Shown here: positions 13,165 through 25,135 of the stretch, in pieces
Position numbering within the stretch: the first letter of the stretch is position 1
Layout: each line of letters starts with the position of its first letter
Source: Aphelocoma coerulescens
Lineage: Eukaryota > Chordata > Aves > Passeriformes > Corvidae
DNA: 64,000 bases
Assembly: GCF_041296385.1 (NCBI RefSeq)
Contig: NC_091022.1
Coordinates: forward strand, 20,169,967-20,233,966
Reading direction: 5' to 3'
Notes under the pieces: generated by a model
What the model was told of the DNA's origin: nothing
Database searches by the model: none
Seen by the model: the letters and a program-made list of their open reading frames with translations, nothing else
Made by a program: the position numbers and the translations under genes

Positions 13165-13215
13165 CGTTATGATTTCCACTCTACAGGTAGGGAATTTGGT
13201 ATTTAGATAAGGCCT
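13165..13215 (-). mobile_element. Possible MIR/CORE-SINE relic
   Basis: The plus strand reads TTATGATTTCCACTCTACAG and then AGGGAATTTGG, resembling the reverse complement of the conserved MIR segment (CAGTTTCC, CATCTGTAAAATGG, ATAATAA). Similarity is short and eroded. It could be chance; alignment to a MIR consensus would decide. Confidence 0.3.
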
Positions 13216-13305
13216 CAATGACTATTCTCTGAAAATCTCAAATTACTTTACTGCATGAAGAATTCTGGAAATGATTTAGCATCCTGACTAAATTAAACAA
13301 ATTTA

Positions 13306-13326
13306 AAACAACAACAACAACAAAAT
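13306..13326. repeat. (AAC)n microsatellite
   Basis: About six AAC units in a row within an A-rich stretch. Confidence 0.85.
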
Positions 13327-13899
13327 AGTATCTGTTCCCATAATCTTATTAAGTAAGTGAATTGCAGAGAAAATTCAAAAGCAGGGTTGGGGACCTTTTA
13401 TCTAAATAATCCTCTTTCCATCAAGAAGCCCCTCAAATTCTTTCCACTCTCAAAAGAAACATTTCAGAGAAGAAGAACCATTGCTATCACCGGTAAAATA
13501 CTTTGTTTTACAAAGATTTTGTTTTTCAGTTCTCTGGCTATATAATTGATCTGAGAGGGGTTGAAAACTTGACGATGAAATGACTTGAAACACTGAAATA
13601 ATTTGAGAGTTCTTGATTTTAATTCACACTCTTTCAGACAAGGAAATGAGTCACTGAGTGTACATTCTGCTGTGTCTAAATCAGAACGTCAAACTATATA
13701 CATACTTACGTGGGATTCACCAGAACAGAAGTTGACTTAAGACTTTACAAGCCAACATTAACTGTGAGAGGGCACTGGGAAGAACTGACTACCCACTTGT
13801 GGGGCCCAAAGCATCTGTTACCGTGACCTGTTCCTTAGCTCTTAGCAGTGCCGGCACTCAGCAGCCTTGCAGTGAGTGGAGAGGTGCAGATGGAAACTC

Positions 13900-14125
13900 G
13901 GTGGTGGGCCGTATCCTGGGTCTTCCACTTGAATATCCAGTACCCAGTTCCTGTGACAAATTCTTGCTGCACTGAAGGAAGGGTTAAATAAGAGCATAGC
14001 AGTTAAAGACTGGTGGTGGTGGGCCGTATCCTGGGTCTTCCACTTGAATATCCAGTACCCAGTTCCTGTGACAAATTCTTGCTGCACTGAAGGAAGGGTT
14101 AAATAAGAGCATAGCAGTTAAAGAC
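13900..14125. repeat. 115-bp tandem duplication
   Basis: Two copies lie head to tail at 13900-14010 and 14015-14125 and are identical over 111 bp. A 4-bp TGGT joins them, making the period 115 bp. The unit begins GGTGGTGGGCCGTATCC and ends GCAGTTAAAGAC. Both copies start in a GGTGGT run, and the junction carries an extra GGT, as expected from slippage or template switching at a short repeat. Perfect identity against otherwise decayed surroundings means the event is recent, or that it is an assembly artefact. No coding significance: an 81-codon minus-strand frame across it only reflects the duplication. Confidence 0.95.
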
Positions 14126-15236
14126 ACTTGAGTGCTTGCTTTCACTTTTTCTGCTTGCATTCTGAGTGCCCTGAAGGGTTCTCTCCTAGCTCTGCACAGC
14201 CCTGTCCCATGCTAGCAGAGGTGAGCAGAGCACACTGGACAACACCTCAGTGCTGAACAACATGTATTTTTGATACACCACAGACTGAGAATTCCTTTTC
14301 AAAACATCTCCCTTCTGTGTGGAAAAAGACATCAGGAACCTTCAAATTCAAGAGTATCAACTTAATGAGCCAAATCCCACACCTCATCCCTTTCTAAATT
14401 CAGTAATTCTGTAACTTCCAGTGCCATCTCTTCATTGGTTTTTGATTGGTTCTCTTCCCCACACTCTTTCATCACTGAGCATTATTAATTAACAAAACTT
14501 TGTGTGATTTCATTACTGTCAATAAGAACTGCTTCTGCAAGGTTCTGCAGACAATTGTATAAACTCTTCAGAGTTTATTCCTCCCTGCATGTGCAATGAA
14601 TACTCCACAACCCAAGAGTGCTCCTGGATATCCAAGGTGCTAGGGGCTGTAAAAGGACAGAGAAGTGCTTGAGGATCAAAGATCCAGAGATCTGACAGCA
14701 TCTGAGTGAGATACTCCTTGCCCCTTGCAAGGATTTTTTTAATGCGCACAAACCAATTTGGACTGATGTGAAGAGTCCTGGCACTGGATTTCACTTTCAG
14801 ATATACTTTCTGTATCCCTTTGTCTCACTCTGGTCCCTGGGGTGGAAATTAAAAATGCCATAAGCACTATTAGTAATTTAATTTATTATTTGGTTAAGTT
14901 TCCCCCCTTTTCTAGTTCCTTTTCCCAAAGAAAAGACATTGAAGTTAAAGGTAACCTACTAACACAGATATTGCTCTTTCTACCAGTAAAGATGAGATTC
15001 AAATATATTTTGTGAGTCCACCATGACAGATGAAGCAGCAGCAATCACTTAATATGACCCTGTTTCCTTTAAAAACAGAATAAACAGCAGTAAGCTTTTG
15101 TATTTATATAACCATATGGACAATGCATTAATATGGTCAAAAGCTCTGACACAGATCCCAACTATGCTGTGGAATGGATGACCATACTATATTATGCTCA
15201 TTAGGACAGGCTCATCCTAAAGTGTGTTTGACATCA
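14126..15236. other. Non-coding sequence, nothing recognised
   Basis: AT-rich sequence with no open frame above about 90 codons and no repeat family that I can name. Confidence 0.5.
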
Positions 15237-15333
15237 TAAGACTGTTGGAATTGTAAAAAGAATTTTTCTCCCGGCTCCGGCGGGGGGAGAAAAGCAGTCC
15301 AAAACCAATTTGGTTGATAAGTGCAAAACTCCG

Positions 15334-15339
15334 TTTATT
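15334..15339 (-). terminator. Poly-A signal (AATAAA) of the solo LTR
   Basis: Canonical AATAAA on the minus strand, 15 bases after the TATA box. This tight order implies a short R region, as in betaretrovirus-like LTRs. Confidence 0.65.
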
Positions 15340-15354
15340 AGCAATCCAGAGGCA

Positions 15355-15362
15355 CTTATATA
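15355..15362 (-). promoter_or_regulatory. TATA box of the solo LTR
   Basis: TATATAAG on the minus strand, at the position expected for the U3 promoter of the LTR. It may still have promoter activity; nothing here shows that it does. Confidence 0.65.
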
Positions 15363-16451
15363 GTATACCAGCTTGTTAACTCTTAAGTGGCTTAAAACTT
15401 ATCAAAGTGCATTTCTACTTCTACCTAATTGGACTTATATTGGCAAGCTTCTACTAGTTGTGTTATGATTAAAAGAATTCAATGTTTACCTTCCTTCTCT
15501 GGGTCTTACCTGAACAGCTGCAAGTCTTCAAACTCCCTCTTTGTTCCCCAGGCCTTTTCTCACACAAGAATCTTCTCATGGAGAGTTTTTCTCACACACA
15601 GGCCTTTTGCTTCCAGGCCTATTGCTTGTACAGTTCTTCTATCGATCCCATAATTCTATCAATGATCCATGCCCCAGATCCTTTAATAATTGCAACATAA
15701 GACAGTCAAGTCTCCAGCTCTACATGGTAAGAACAACAAACTTGCAGTATTTAGGTCTCAGCCTGCAGCAAGAACTCTCCTCCAGCTGCACGATGACAGC
15801 TTCACCTGTCTTAAGGACAAAGTCACAGTGCTAGATCTGGTTGTAAAATTTTTGTGTTAGCTTTGCCCATATAGCTACCAAAGGAAACTGGCACCTTATC
15901 TGGTGGAAACCACTGTTTTGCAACAAGGGTGGAATCAGACCTGGTTGATATAAGCAAGAACGGTAGTCTTGTTGCAGAAAAAAATTATTGGGGAATAATG
16001 TCTGTTAAATGCTAGTTTCCATGCATGCCTTCACTTTGCAAACTGATGAAACCTTCTTGCTGAAAAATATCCAGGATTACAGTAGTGTGACTATAACAAT
16101 GGGGAAAGCACTACCTTCCTACAGCATGTATGGGTGAGACAAGTGATGTTCAGAATACAGTTTATACAGTGGAATGTGCAAAAAGTACTTGGGAAATAAA
16201 CATTAATGTAAGACCCTTTTAGACATGTGAATCGAAGTCAGGAAACAGAAGGAGAGGATCGTGGTCTGTGTTCAATGTAGGTTATAAAAGATTTTCCTTG
16301 ATGGATGTTACATAGTCCATCCTAATAAACTGATTTCTTGTTTACTCCTGATGTATTCAACCAAGATTGGAAGTGAGGTGAAATATTTCCACTCTTGTAT
16401 GTCCTCTCCTGAAAGACAGTTTAAGAAGAATTTATTAAAGCACCAAAGCAG

Positions 16452-16471
16452 AAAAAAAAAAAAAAAAAAAA
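16452..16471. repeat. Poly-A tract, 20 bases
   Basis: Homopolymer run followed by an A/G-rich stretch. No retroposed gene body was recognised upstream. Confidence 0.85.
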
Positions 16472-18520
16472 GAGAAAAGAATAGATTTAATGGCTTTCTA
16501 GCAGCAATGGAGTAGAAAGCCTAACTCATTGTTACTATATCCAAAGCATTTTAAAAGTACAAGCAAGGAATGCATCTCTATCATCTGAGTTTAATACAAA
16601 ATCATGTTCCTCTCCTGTCACACACAGGATTTGTTATAGATTTTATCTGCAATAAAAGCTATGTCAGTAGTGCCACATAATACATTTGTAAAGGTTAGAG
16701 ATATTTTAACCCACATCTGTGATCAGAATTTTAATGACAAGCATATCCTCTGAAGCAGTACTAGGAGAGGAAAACTCATCTGTAGATATTAATGCAAATC
16801 AGTGTAGAACAATGCCTACGCAACATTACAATAGGGTCATTGTGAATCATGTCCTTGAAATTACAAATATGTGACATAAGTAAAAATATATTATTACGAA
16901 TTCTGCCAATCTCTTGTCCTTGTCAGGGGTTTCTGTTTTTGCAATCCAGAGAGATTAAACCCTCTTTTTGCTTAAACTGTCATGAAGACCTGCAAAACAG
17001 AACAGCAGAATTACTTTAATGACTTTCTTTTTGAAATATGCATTCTTACAAACCATGCATAATGAACAGCAAATTCACAGATGTATTGTTTCTGTCCATT
17101 TCTATTTTACTTTCAAAAAATTCATTTATTTCCACCTTCAACTTTGCTAATTAGAGGAAAAATGAAGGAAACAAACACTCCATCAACAGCAGTTTTGTTC
17201 ACATCCAAGGGCTTCAAGTTTTATCTTTTGAAACTGGAAGGAGTTTAACATCGGAAATTAAAGTTTTGATATTGAAAGGTGATGCTTCCTGTTTAATCCA
17301 TCCACTCTATTGATAAAACTTTTCCATGGGATTATGTCAGATTTAATTGCTCTTGATTCTTTTAAGTGGTTTGAGATGATGCAGTTTCTGCAAGATGCAG
17401 CTCGCCAATGCCTTCTCAAGAAAAAAGCACCACAGCTGAAGTAAACAAGAAGTTTGTCATATGGGTTCCACTAAGAAAATGGAATTGATCATTTGAACTT
17501 GTTTCACTTAGGTATAGTAAGAGATGCAAGTAGGACTACGCCTGAACAAAAAGTTACCTATCCAAAATAAACTCTTGGGTTATAGGTCTATGACAATAAC
17601 TACTTGTGCTACTTAAGGCTTATTTTGTCATCTGATCATCTTTATTGGAACTGCAAGACTCATTTGGGGTAAATGATAATTTAATTAGGGGGCTCCATAC
17701 AAAGTTTCAACTTTTACCTTTTCCACTTAAAACAACAAGTTTCTAGAAAGCACAGACAAAAGTCTTGTTTTGATTAACCTTTTATCTTCGAGCCTTGGAT
17801 CAGTATCAGGACATTTTTTTCTCTTTTCACTCATAATCGATTTTAGAAAATTATGTTGATATTTGCAGCAATACTGAGCCTCCACATTACATTGTTCAAT
17901 TATCCATAAGATTTGTGGAGCATAAAGCAAAACTGTTTGCTTTTAGAGGACATCTGCTATAAATAATATGGTACCATAAATTTTCCAAGACAGCCATCAC
18001 CTACCCAGTTGTTACAGAGGCAAAAAGTCTTGGCTTCCCAGAGCAGGTTCCTTTTCAGCCTCTTGTCAGGGAGGTCAACAGCATTTACTTTTGTGCTTTT
18101 TCTAGGTACCTTCCCCCACTGTAATGAAATTAGAATGTAATGCTTTCGACGCCTGCACATATCAGCTTTCATTCTTTGGGGAAACATGTGAACATCATTA
18201 GAACACAGTTTCTCTCTCTGTTTTCAAAAATATTTCCTTAACAAACTTTATGAAATTCAAACTCGCGGAGTTCATTCCAATGCTGTCTTTAATAAAGTGG
18301 CATCTGCTAATGCTGGTAAATGTAAGCATCTGTTATCATTTCTGGTAGGACCCCCTATCTTCATGAACAGGGAGATCTCAACACGAACATAACATTCGCT
18401 AAGAAGGTCCCATCTCTGGAGTCCGACTGAGTATTTGCTTTATCCTTAGGAACATTGTTCAAATCTGCTCATCCTTTGCTTTCCAAACTGAAAGAAATGA
18501 GAGGAATTTTTAATTATATT

Positions 18521-18535
18521 GCTGCTGCTGCTGCT
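18521..18535. repeat. (GCT)5 microsatellite
   Basis: Five perfect GCT units in non-coding context. Confidence 0.85.
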
Positions 18536-19720
18536 TACTGTTAATAATAAATGCTACACAGTGCCATGCATAGCTCTTGTCTCCTGAGAAGATTCACAGC
18601 ATGGCTGGGGTGTGGTGTTGCTGTTGGTCTCTCTTTAAAGCACACATTTCTCTGTAGTGGTTTGCTCTATAAGCTTGTTAAGAGCGAAATGAATTAGGAG
18701 TGAGCTGATGACTTGCTCACCTCAGAGACGCAAGAATTATGTTCTTGCATTCTTTGAAAAGTTCATGGGCAGCATCCACTCAGGTTCTCTGTGTGCCTTT
18801 TCTTCATGAGGCTCTCAAATATCTGAACTGTGGTGGGCCTTGGCATTTTTATAGTGTATTTACCTTCCGGTATGTAAAGAGCAAAGGTGCTTTTTAAGTC
18901 AAGCAGGATATGAAGGCTCCTTCTCTGGCAAGATAACCTCAAACGGTTTTGCAGCTGCCTGAGACTGAAGTAAGTGCTTTTGATGAATGAGTCAAAATGA
19001 CATGTTTGGGGATGAAATAAGGTGCTAGTCACAGGTTTTTGAAACAGCAGCCATGGTTAAGTGCTTGAAATACAGGGTTTTTTCCAGTAAATTTCTGTTG
19101 TGTGAGCTAGTTACGCTTCTGAGTTGTTGCTTATGCTATCAAAATCCCTTATTGCTATTAGATAATGATATTAAAGTAGGTTAGAAACTGTACCAGCAAC
19201 ACAAGCTGTGAAGAGTCATGAATCAATTCACACCCCAAAATGAGTGCAAGAGCATTTCTGTTTTAGAGTGAAATCTGGGACTCTGATATAGGCACATGAC
19301 CACTAGAGTGGGAAGATAAGAAAAACCCTAATATGCTGGGACTTGTGGTACCTCACTGTGAGATGATAAGACAGAAATAATAGCATTCCATGTGGGACTC
19401 CCTTGCTTTTGTCACTGGAGAAATATCTCATGCTAGCAATGAACAGGAAACATATTTTTATTCTGCTTTACCATTTTATTCTATAGTACCTTATTTGTAC
19501 TTTGTTACAAAAGGAGCTGTAAAATTGCATTTTAAACATTTTTTATATGAGTACAAGAAGATGCATGCTGAATAGTACCTCCCTAATGTGAATTTACTCT
19601 TTAGACATCTCTGATATCTGTTGTAAGGTACAGCTGTCTAGGACACTTGGTAAAAAATAGATACGATAACATGAATATGGTTTAATTAGGTTGCAACTTT
19701 ATTTACTATCTCATTTTGGA

Positions 19721-19846
19721 ACTACTGATAAAGGAGTGCAAATGTTAATACTTTATTTAATTGTTTTCAATAGTAAAAGCATGACTACTGATAAAGGAGT
19801 GCAAATGTTAATACTTTATTTAATTGTTTTCAATAGTAAAAGCGTG
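19721..19846. repeat. 63-bp tandem duplication
   Basis: Two adjacent 63-bp copies (19721-19783 and 19784-19846) start ACTACTGATAAAGGAG and end AAAAGCATG or AAAAGCGTG. They differ at one base, A at 19781 against G at 19844. Because 63 is a multiple of three, the repeat passes through a short open frame without breaking it, but nothing suggests that the frame is translated. Near identity points to a recent event. Confidence 0.95.
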
Positions 19847-21851
19847 TTATGTGTCCTCTGTTCTTCCACAACTGTTTGCTGAATTGGAGGAATTGGGAGG
19901 CATGAAGATATAGAGGGAATTCTAGAGAATTTTGGAATTCCCAAATGCTAGAACAACCCTAAAAAGTGCTGCATGATGCAAGGGGTGAAGAGGCTGAAGG
20001 ACAAGGACAGCTATATACTTTCCATATGAGACAAAACTAATTTTCATTCTGTGAAAAACGTGTTTCCTATTGCAAATCATCCAAAATTCTCTGTAAATAT
20101 TTTTCTGTCTTTTAATTTTTCTTCAGATGAAACTTGTTTTAGATTTATTACATTCTTTTCTAGCAATAATGCTTTTCAGTGAAAGATTCTAATTTAATGT
20201 CTTTTTGTTCAAATATATGTTTTTTAAGCAATTCTTTTCAGTCTGAACTACACAAAATTGAAAAAGCACATTTGTATTAGACTACAGGACTATACCAGTT
20301 TATAGACCCTAGCAAATTCTTAGTTGTGCAAATTTATGGCTTGGTCTTGGAAGGACTGATTGCTTATATACACAGTGTTCAAATTATTCTCATGGTTGTA
20401 TGTATTTTCCTAGAATACAGGCTTTATAGCTTTCACAGGTCTTCATGATGGAGTCTCTAAACAGCCCACAATAAAAGATAAGGGCTACAAAAAGGGTTTT
20501 TAATGGATTCCTTTTAAAAAATTGTTTAGGCCTAATCACTGTTGTCTAATATAGCCACTGTTTGTGAGCCATTTATTAGGGAAAAAAAGAAGAAAGGAGA
20601 ATATAAAGGCAATGGAGAAGCAATTTCTAACTAGATGCTGCAAGTAATTTGTTCCTCAACCAACCCAAATCTTGCTAATCTTGAATCCTTATCACCATTC
20701 AGATCAGCAGAGCTTTTAACAGTAGAAGGGTTAGTAAAAACAGTGATGTAAATATTTAAAGGCAGAACTGGGAATTAAACATAACAACATTGTTAATTGC
20801 TGAAAAGGACTCTCCAGCATGCAGTAATCTTCTACGTTTATCTAATATTATTACCTTTATTTTTTAAATATGCATTTCTCTGTTCTGCTCTTGTGTTGTT
20901 TGTTTGGGTTGGTTTTTTGGTTTTCTGTAACTTTTTAATATCTATGTCTTTTTATATACATAAAATAGTAGGATATATTTTACAAAAAAGTAGTGTGCTT
21001 TTTTTCTTCAGATTTTGTTTCGTAATGTCGTAGGTGCTTTAGGATCAGTAAAACCAAATCTTGTTCACAGGAGACTTGCCTTGCTTTGATGTATTAAGCT
21101 GATAACCTATTCAATGAATGGCTCACATACCAATAAAGCATTTCTTTCAGCTACTTTATGTATTTCATAGACACTTATGTTTAAAAATATTAATCTTTTA
21201 TGGGTTATATTGTGATTTTATGACAATAAAATACTTTGTTTTGTTTAACTGATTTTCCATAATAATACTTCTTTATCACATTGGAGCTGTATGACTCTAT
21301 AGGAGAAAAAGAGCAAATTCTATATCTAACTACTTGAATTTCAAGGAGAACTGAGCATTGATTATGATCATCAGCCTTCTATTATTCTAGTTTTATCTCT
21401 CTCTCTTTGTCTTTTCAGGCAGCAACTGGGGACATTCTTAAAAAGAGAGCCCCCCAGACTGCCCTGGAGATTTCCCCTTTGCAGGGGAGGTTGCACTTGG
21501 TCACTGCACTGCAAGGGCAGGCTGCAGCTGTGGTGCAGATGGTGAGGGCAACTCCCAGACTTAGCTCATAAGCAGAGATATGAGGAGGCAGAGATGATGA
21601 AACACCTTACATAATTACTTGGTGAATACAGCTGATTGACTGGGTATTTGTATGTTATATGTGCATTGACCCTTGCTCACCCACTGTCAGAGTCAGAATG
21701 CAAGATTTGAATGGTTCAGTTCAAGGTGAATGATACAGTCTGGCCAATGTTAACATAATTAAAACTTTTATACCACTTACTTTTATGTAACCTATGCTCT
21801 ACATATTTGAGACGTGTTTTGAACAGGTTTTTTTTTTTATTTTTAATGTGT
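19847..21851. other. Non-coding sequence with one exon-like segment
   Basis: AT-rich sequence with no recognised gene. The segment 21419-21541 has strong acceptor and donor-like borders and one open frame (see findings). Confidence 0.5.
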
Positions 21852-21902
21852 TGGTACTTAACCTTTTTATCTCCCTCATCTGTAATACAGCTCTAATTAT
21901 AG
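21852..21902 (+). mobile_element. Possible MIR/CORE-SINE relic
   Basis: GGTACTTAACC, then CTCCCTCATCTGTAATACAG and TAATTATAG match the order of the MIR segment (CACTTAACC, CCTCAG, CTCATCTGTAAAATGG, ATAATA). Only this most conserved part is visible. Confidence 0.4.
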
Positions 21903-23479
21903 TAGTTAAAGGTGAAGAAACAATTAGAAATGTGAAAACATGCATCCAACTTAATTTTACGTAAATCTAAGTCAGAAACTTAGGCCAATAATAGAATTGT
22001 TTGTTTTTTTTTTTCCCAGTAGGGGACAAAAAAGGTATTTTTGGTTCCAGAGTGATACTTAACTCTAATCTGGTGTATGGATATTCAACTTTAAAACTGT
22101 AGCTGCTCAACAACTCCAAAATTATTTGGAATACATAGTTTTGCTTGCTATTTGAATTTCCTTCTTACAAAGGTTCCAAGAGAGGTCCCTGGCTGATACA
22201 GAAACAGAAATTGGAGTGTATGAAATATAGCAAACACCGTAACTAAAACCAACATCTTAGTAGGCAACGCTATACATAAATAATAATTTTGAAAATCTTG
22301 TTTTTAATAAGACAGGGTGTTTTGTTGATCCTTGCATTAGGAACATTGTAATAATTCATGCACAAGCTGCCTAGGGAAAGACTGCCAGACTCCAGGACAA
22401 ATAGTCATGAGGAAAGTCCCAGCAGCAAGGAAGATGGAGGGTTAGTTCATTAATCAAAAACTTTGGGAGATCTGAGAGATCAAAAGCACACTTTGTAGGA
22501 ATAGGTCCAAGAAGTTTGAGGCATGCACAGAAATCCCTCCTGCATCCAGCTACAACTACAGCCTTGCAGCTGCAGCTCAGGTAATGGGACTGACCTTGTT
22601 ACTGCTCCTTGATTTTCAGGCAAAGTTTGGTGAGGTTTTAGGTACGGTTTCAGCAGCTGAAGCTTTGGTGATTTTGGATGAAATAGAGTGCTTATGTAAT
22701 CCTTGGTTTAGGGAAAGCAGAGTGAACTTCCAGCTGGCTGAAGACAGAGTCTGGGGGCTGGAGCACTTTGATGTTCCAACCAGTTGCAAAGTGAATGTTT
22801 GTATATGCCTTACTCACTGAAAACGAGACTTAGTTAAGGTTTAGGGTCCAATAATCCTTAAATCCCCTTTTGATTTCTGGTTTGATATGCCAAAAAAAGC
22901 ACATAAAAGCTTCTTTTTTTTTTCCTACCTGGGACGTCTTTTAGTGTATACAGATATGCATTGTGCACATACTTTGGACAGCTCTTGTAGGTGGGAAATC
23001 TCTCTAAGCACCATCAGAAACCAAAAACTAGACAAGGATGCACTTAACTTCCTGGGAACTGTTCATTTCCACACATCAGGAGGTTTACAAGCCATAATCA
23101 TCACAATGAGTGAGTCACCAGACTTTCTGGAATTAAAATACACCTTCTTTCTTGATAACATTGTATGATTACAAATAATAAAAACAGCAGATTAAGCAAG
23201 AGTAGCTTCATCAGCAGGAAGAATGAAAGAGTACGTGGCTCTCAATTTTAGCAGGGCATTCAGCTCTGAAAAAGGGTAAGTATTCCAGGTTGTACTCCCA
23301 GTATTTATTTCAGAGGTTTTTTTGTCAAGAATTGTTTAATATGCATTCAACAAGTCCTCCAACATCTCTTTAAAGAGAAAAAATCATGTGCAATTCATTC
23401 AAGGGATACAAGCAAATGCTTATGCCTAGGAGTTGTTTCCTCTTATCTGGAATTGGAAGGGTTGGGTTACAGATTGCTT
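21903..23479. other. Non-coding sequence with one exon-like frame
   Basis: No recognised gene. A 67-codon open frame following an acceptor-like tract at 22605-22619 is described in findings. Short poly-T runs occur at about 22000-22015 and 22914-22923. Confidence 0.45.
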
Positions 23480-23535
23480 TACTTTGTATTTCCTAAGATA
23501 TTCCTCATCTGTGTACTGGGGATGATGAATGTGGC
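23480..23535 (+). mobile_element. Possible MIR/CORE-SINE relic
   Basis: TATTTCCTAAGATATTCC, CTCATCTGTGTACTGGGGAT and GATGAATG resemble the MIR stretch (CAGTTTCC, CTCATCTGTAAAATGGGGAT, AATAATA). Short and eroded; not certain without alignment. Confidence 0.35.
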
Positions 23536-25133
23536 CTCTGGCATTTCTTCTGGTGAACTATGAGAACCTTCTGATCTGAAACAATGCTGTGTGACTGTGT
23601 TTGTGTTGTGCCACGCCTGAGCTAATTAGACAGTTATTTCTCAGTTATACACAGAGTTTTTGCTAAAAAAATCCCAAATCATTAACTGGGCTTTTTGACT
23701 AGGCATGTCTGGGGAAGCCCGAGTTTTTTTCAATGTGTAGTGTAAGATTACTCCTGTTGGCTTAGTTCAAGACAGTGCTCTTGATTTGTTACCTAACTAA
23801 TTCCACCTGAATATCATAGTGCAAAGCTGAACACTTAAATCGTGAGATCTTATTCTACACACTAGGCACATGGCTGTTAAAATTCAAAGTCCCTAGACCT
23901 CACAGAGGCAACAAAGCTTAAAAGAATATGACCTTTTGGCTACTGGAGTCCAAGTTTGCCCTCTACAAAATGAAATATTTCTTTTTCTTACCTCATTGAG
24001 GCGGGTATTAGAGTCCTCCTTTAATGAAGGAAATCTTGGGTCTGTTAGAATCAATGTCAAATCTCACATTGAGTTGAACGTGGCCAGATTTTATCTAACA
24101 TTTAGGATGCCCTCATTACTGCTGTGTGTGAACTGTGACAAACCCTGAGTGTTCTGCATGTGCTGTAAAATATAACCATCCAACAACTCTCTCTCTGTGC
24201 CACTAGCTTTTGCCCCTTCCCTCCCCACATACAGACATTTAATATGTCTATAATTTTCTTGATGATTTTCATGAATTCTTTTAATATTGCAACCATATTT
24301 GCTGGCTTTCTGCCTGGTCTCTTGGACTCATCTGACAGTGTGTTCTTTCATTTGTTATTCAGCTAGTTTACTATCCTCTATGATTTTGTTTCATATCCCT
24401 TCCTCTATTCTTTAGAGCGTCACCCTTGACTTCTCTTTTCCTCTGGCAGAACTAAACCCCCAAAACTTCTTGGATTAATCTGGTTTGCATTTCCAGCCGT
24501 TGTGTGTCTCATTTGAAAGTTTTTCCTTGCATTTGCAATATCTTTATCTGCTCTGAAGCATAATAGCATTTCAATTTATATACTGCTTTTAACATCAAGC
24601 AGGCAGTTCAAAGTACTTTATAAAATGGGGAAAGAGGAAGCTAAACCTAAATAGTTGATGCAGATAGAAAAGTTTTCAGGCTAGACTTAAACTGAGATAG
24701 CATAAGGGCATTCTACATATTATCATCTTTCTTGCTTTACTGCCAGTGCTCCTTGCTTGCTTATTTTCTATTAAACATTATATGAAGTGATATTTCAATT
24801 ATTTTGCATCTTTTATATTACTAATTGCTGCACATAGTTGAGGCTTGTTGGGCTTTTTTCGTATAGGCTTTCACACATTAATTTTTGAGACTTTTGTTAT
24901 GGCTTCACGGTTATTTTTACACATGGGCCAAAATGAATCCTCATCAGATGGCTGCCTGGATGCTCCAGTTTAGCATCACATGTAAGTCTCTAGGGCAGCT
25001 TCACTCTCTGGCAGAAATTCAGCTCCTATCCACTTTCAGGAATGTTAATTTACCACAAATTGTAGCTCATTTCTTGAAAGTGATTTGTGTATAATAGACA
25101 GTCCCTGGAGAATTAAAGGAGACCTTTCCTTTT

Positions 25134-25135
<2 letters not shown>
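23536..25135. other. Non-coding sequence around a SINE relic
   Basis: Apart from the SINE relic at 24561-24650, nothing was recognised. Pyrimidine-rich patches near 24180-24440 give no gene model. Confidence 0.45.
24561..24650 (-). mobile_element. MIR-like / L2-tailed SINE relic
   Basis: The plus strand reads TTTATATACTGCTTTTAACA, CAGTTCAAAGTACTTTATAA and AATGGGGAAAGAGG. This is the reverse complement of the 3' part of MIR-like SINEs with an L2-type tail, which carry CCCCATTTT, then AAAGCGCTTTGA, then GCGCTATATAAA. Three blocks in the right order and spacing make this one of the two best SINE relics in the window. It is ancient and inactive. Confidence 0.55.

Larger units (their letters stand above)
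15237..15703 (-). mobile_element. Solo LTR, class II (ERVK-like) endogenous retrovirus
   Basis: A 455-bp element at 15243-15697 has inverted ends TGTTG and CAACA and is flanked on both sides by the same hexamer TAAGAC (15237-15242 and 15698-15703). TG...CA termini with a 6-bp target-site duplication are the signature of class II (alpha/beta-like, ERVK) integration. Read on the minus strand it starts TGTTGCAATTATTAAAGG and carries a TATA box (TATATAAG, 15362-15355) closely followed by AATAAA (15339-15334). A poly-A signal just after the TATA box, upstream of the expected start, fits the very short R region of betaretrovirus-like LTRs; U5 is then about 75-90 bp, ending at 15243. No gag, pol or env lies next to it, so two LTRs have recombined into one. 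The matching duplications and intact ends suggest a fairly young insertion. Small open frames inside it are not genes. Confidence 0.87.
15704..19720. other. Non-coding sequence with simple repeats
   Basis: No gene was recognised. It holds a 20-base poly-A (16452-16471) and a (GCT)5 run (18521-18535). Open frames are short and show no family resemblance. Confidence 0.5.
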
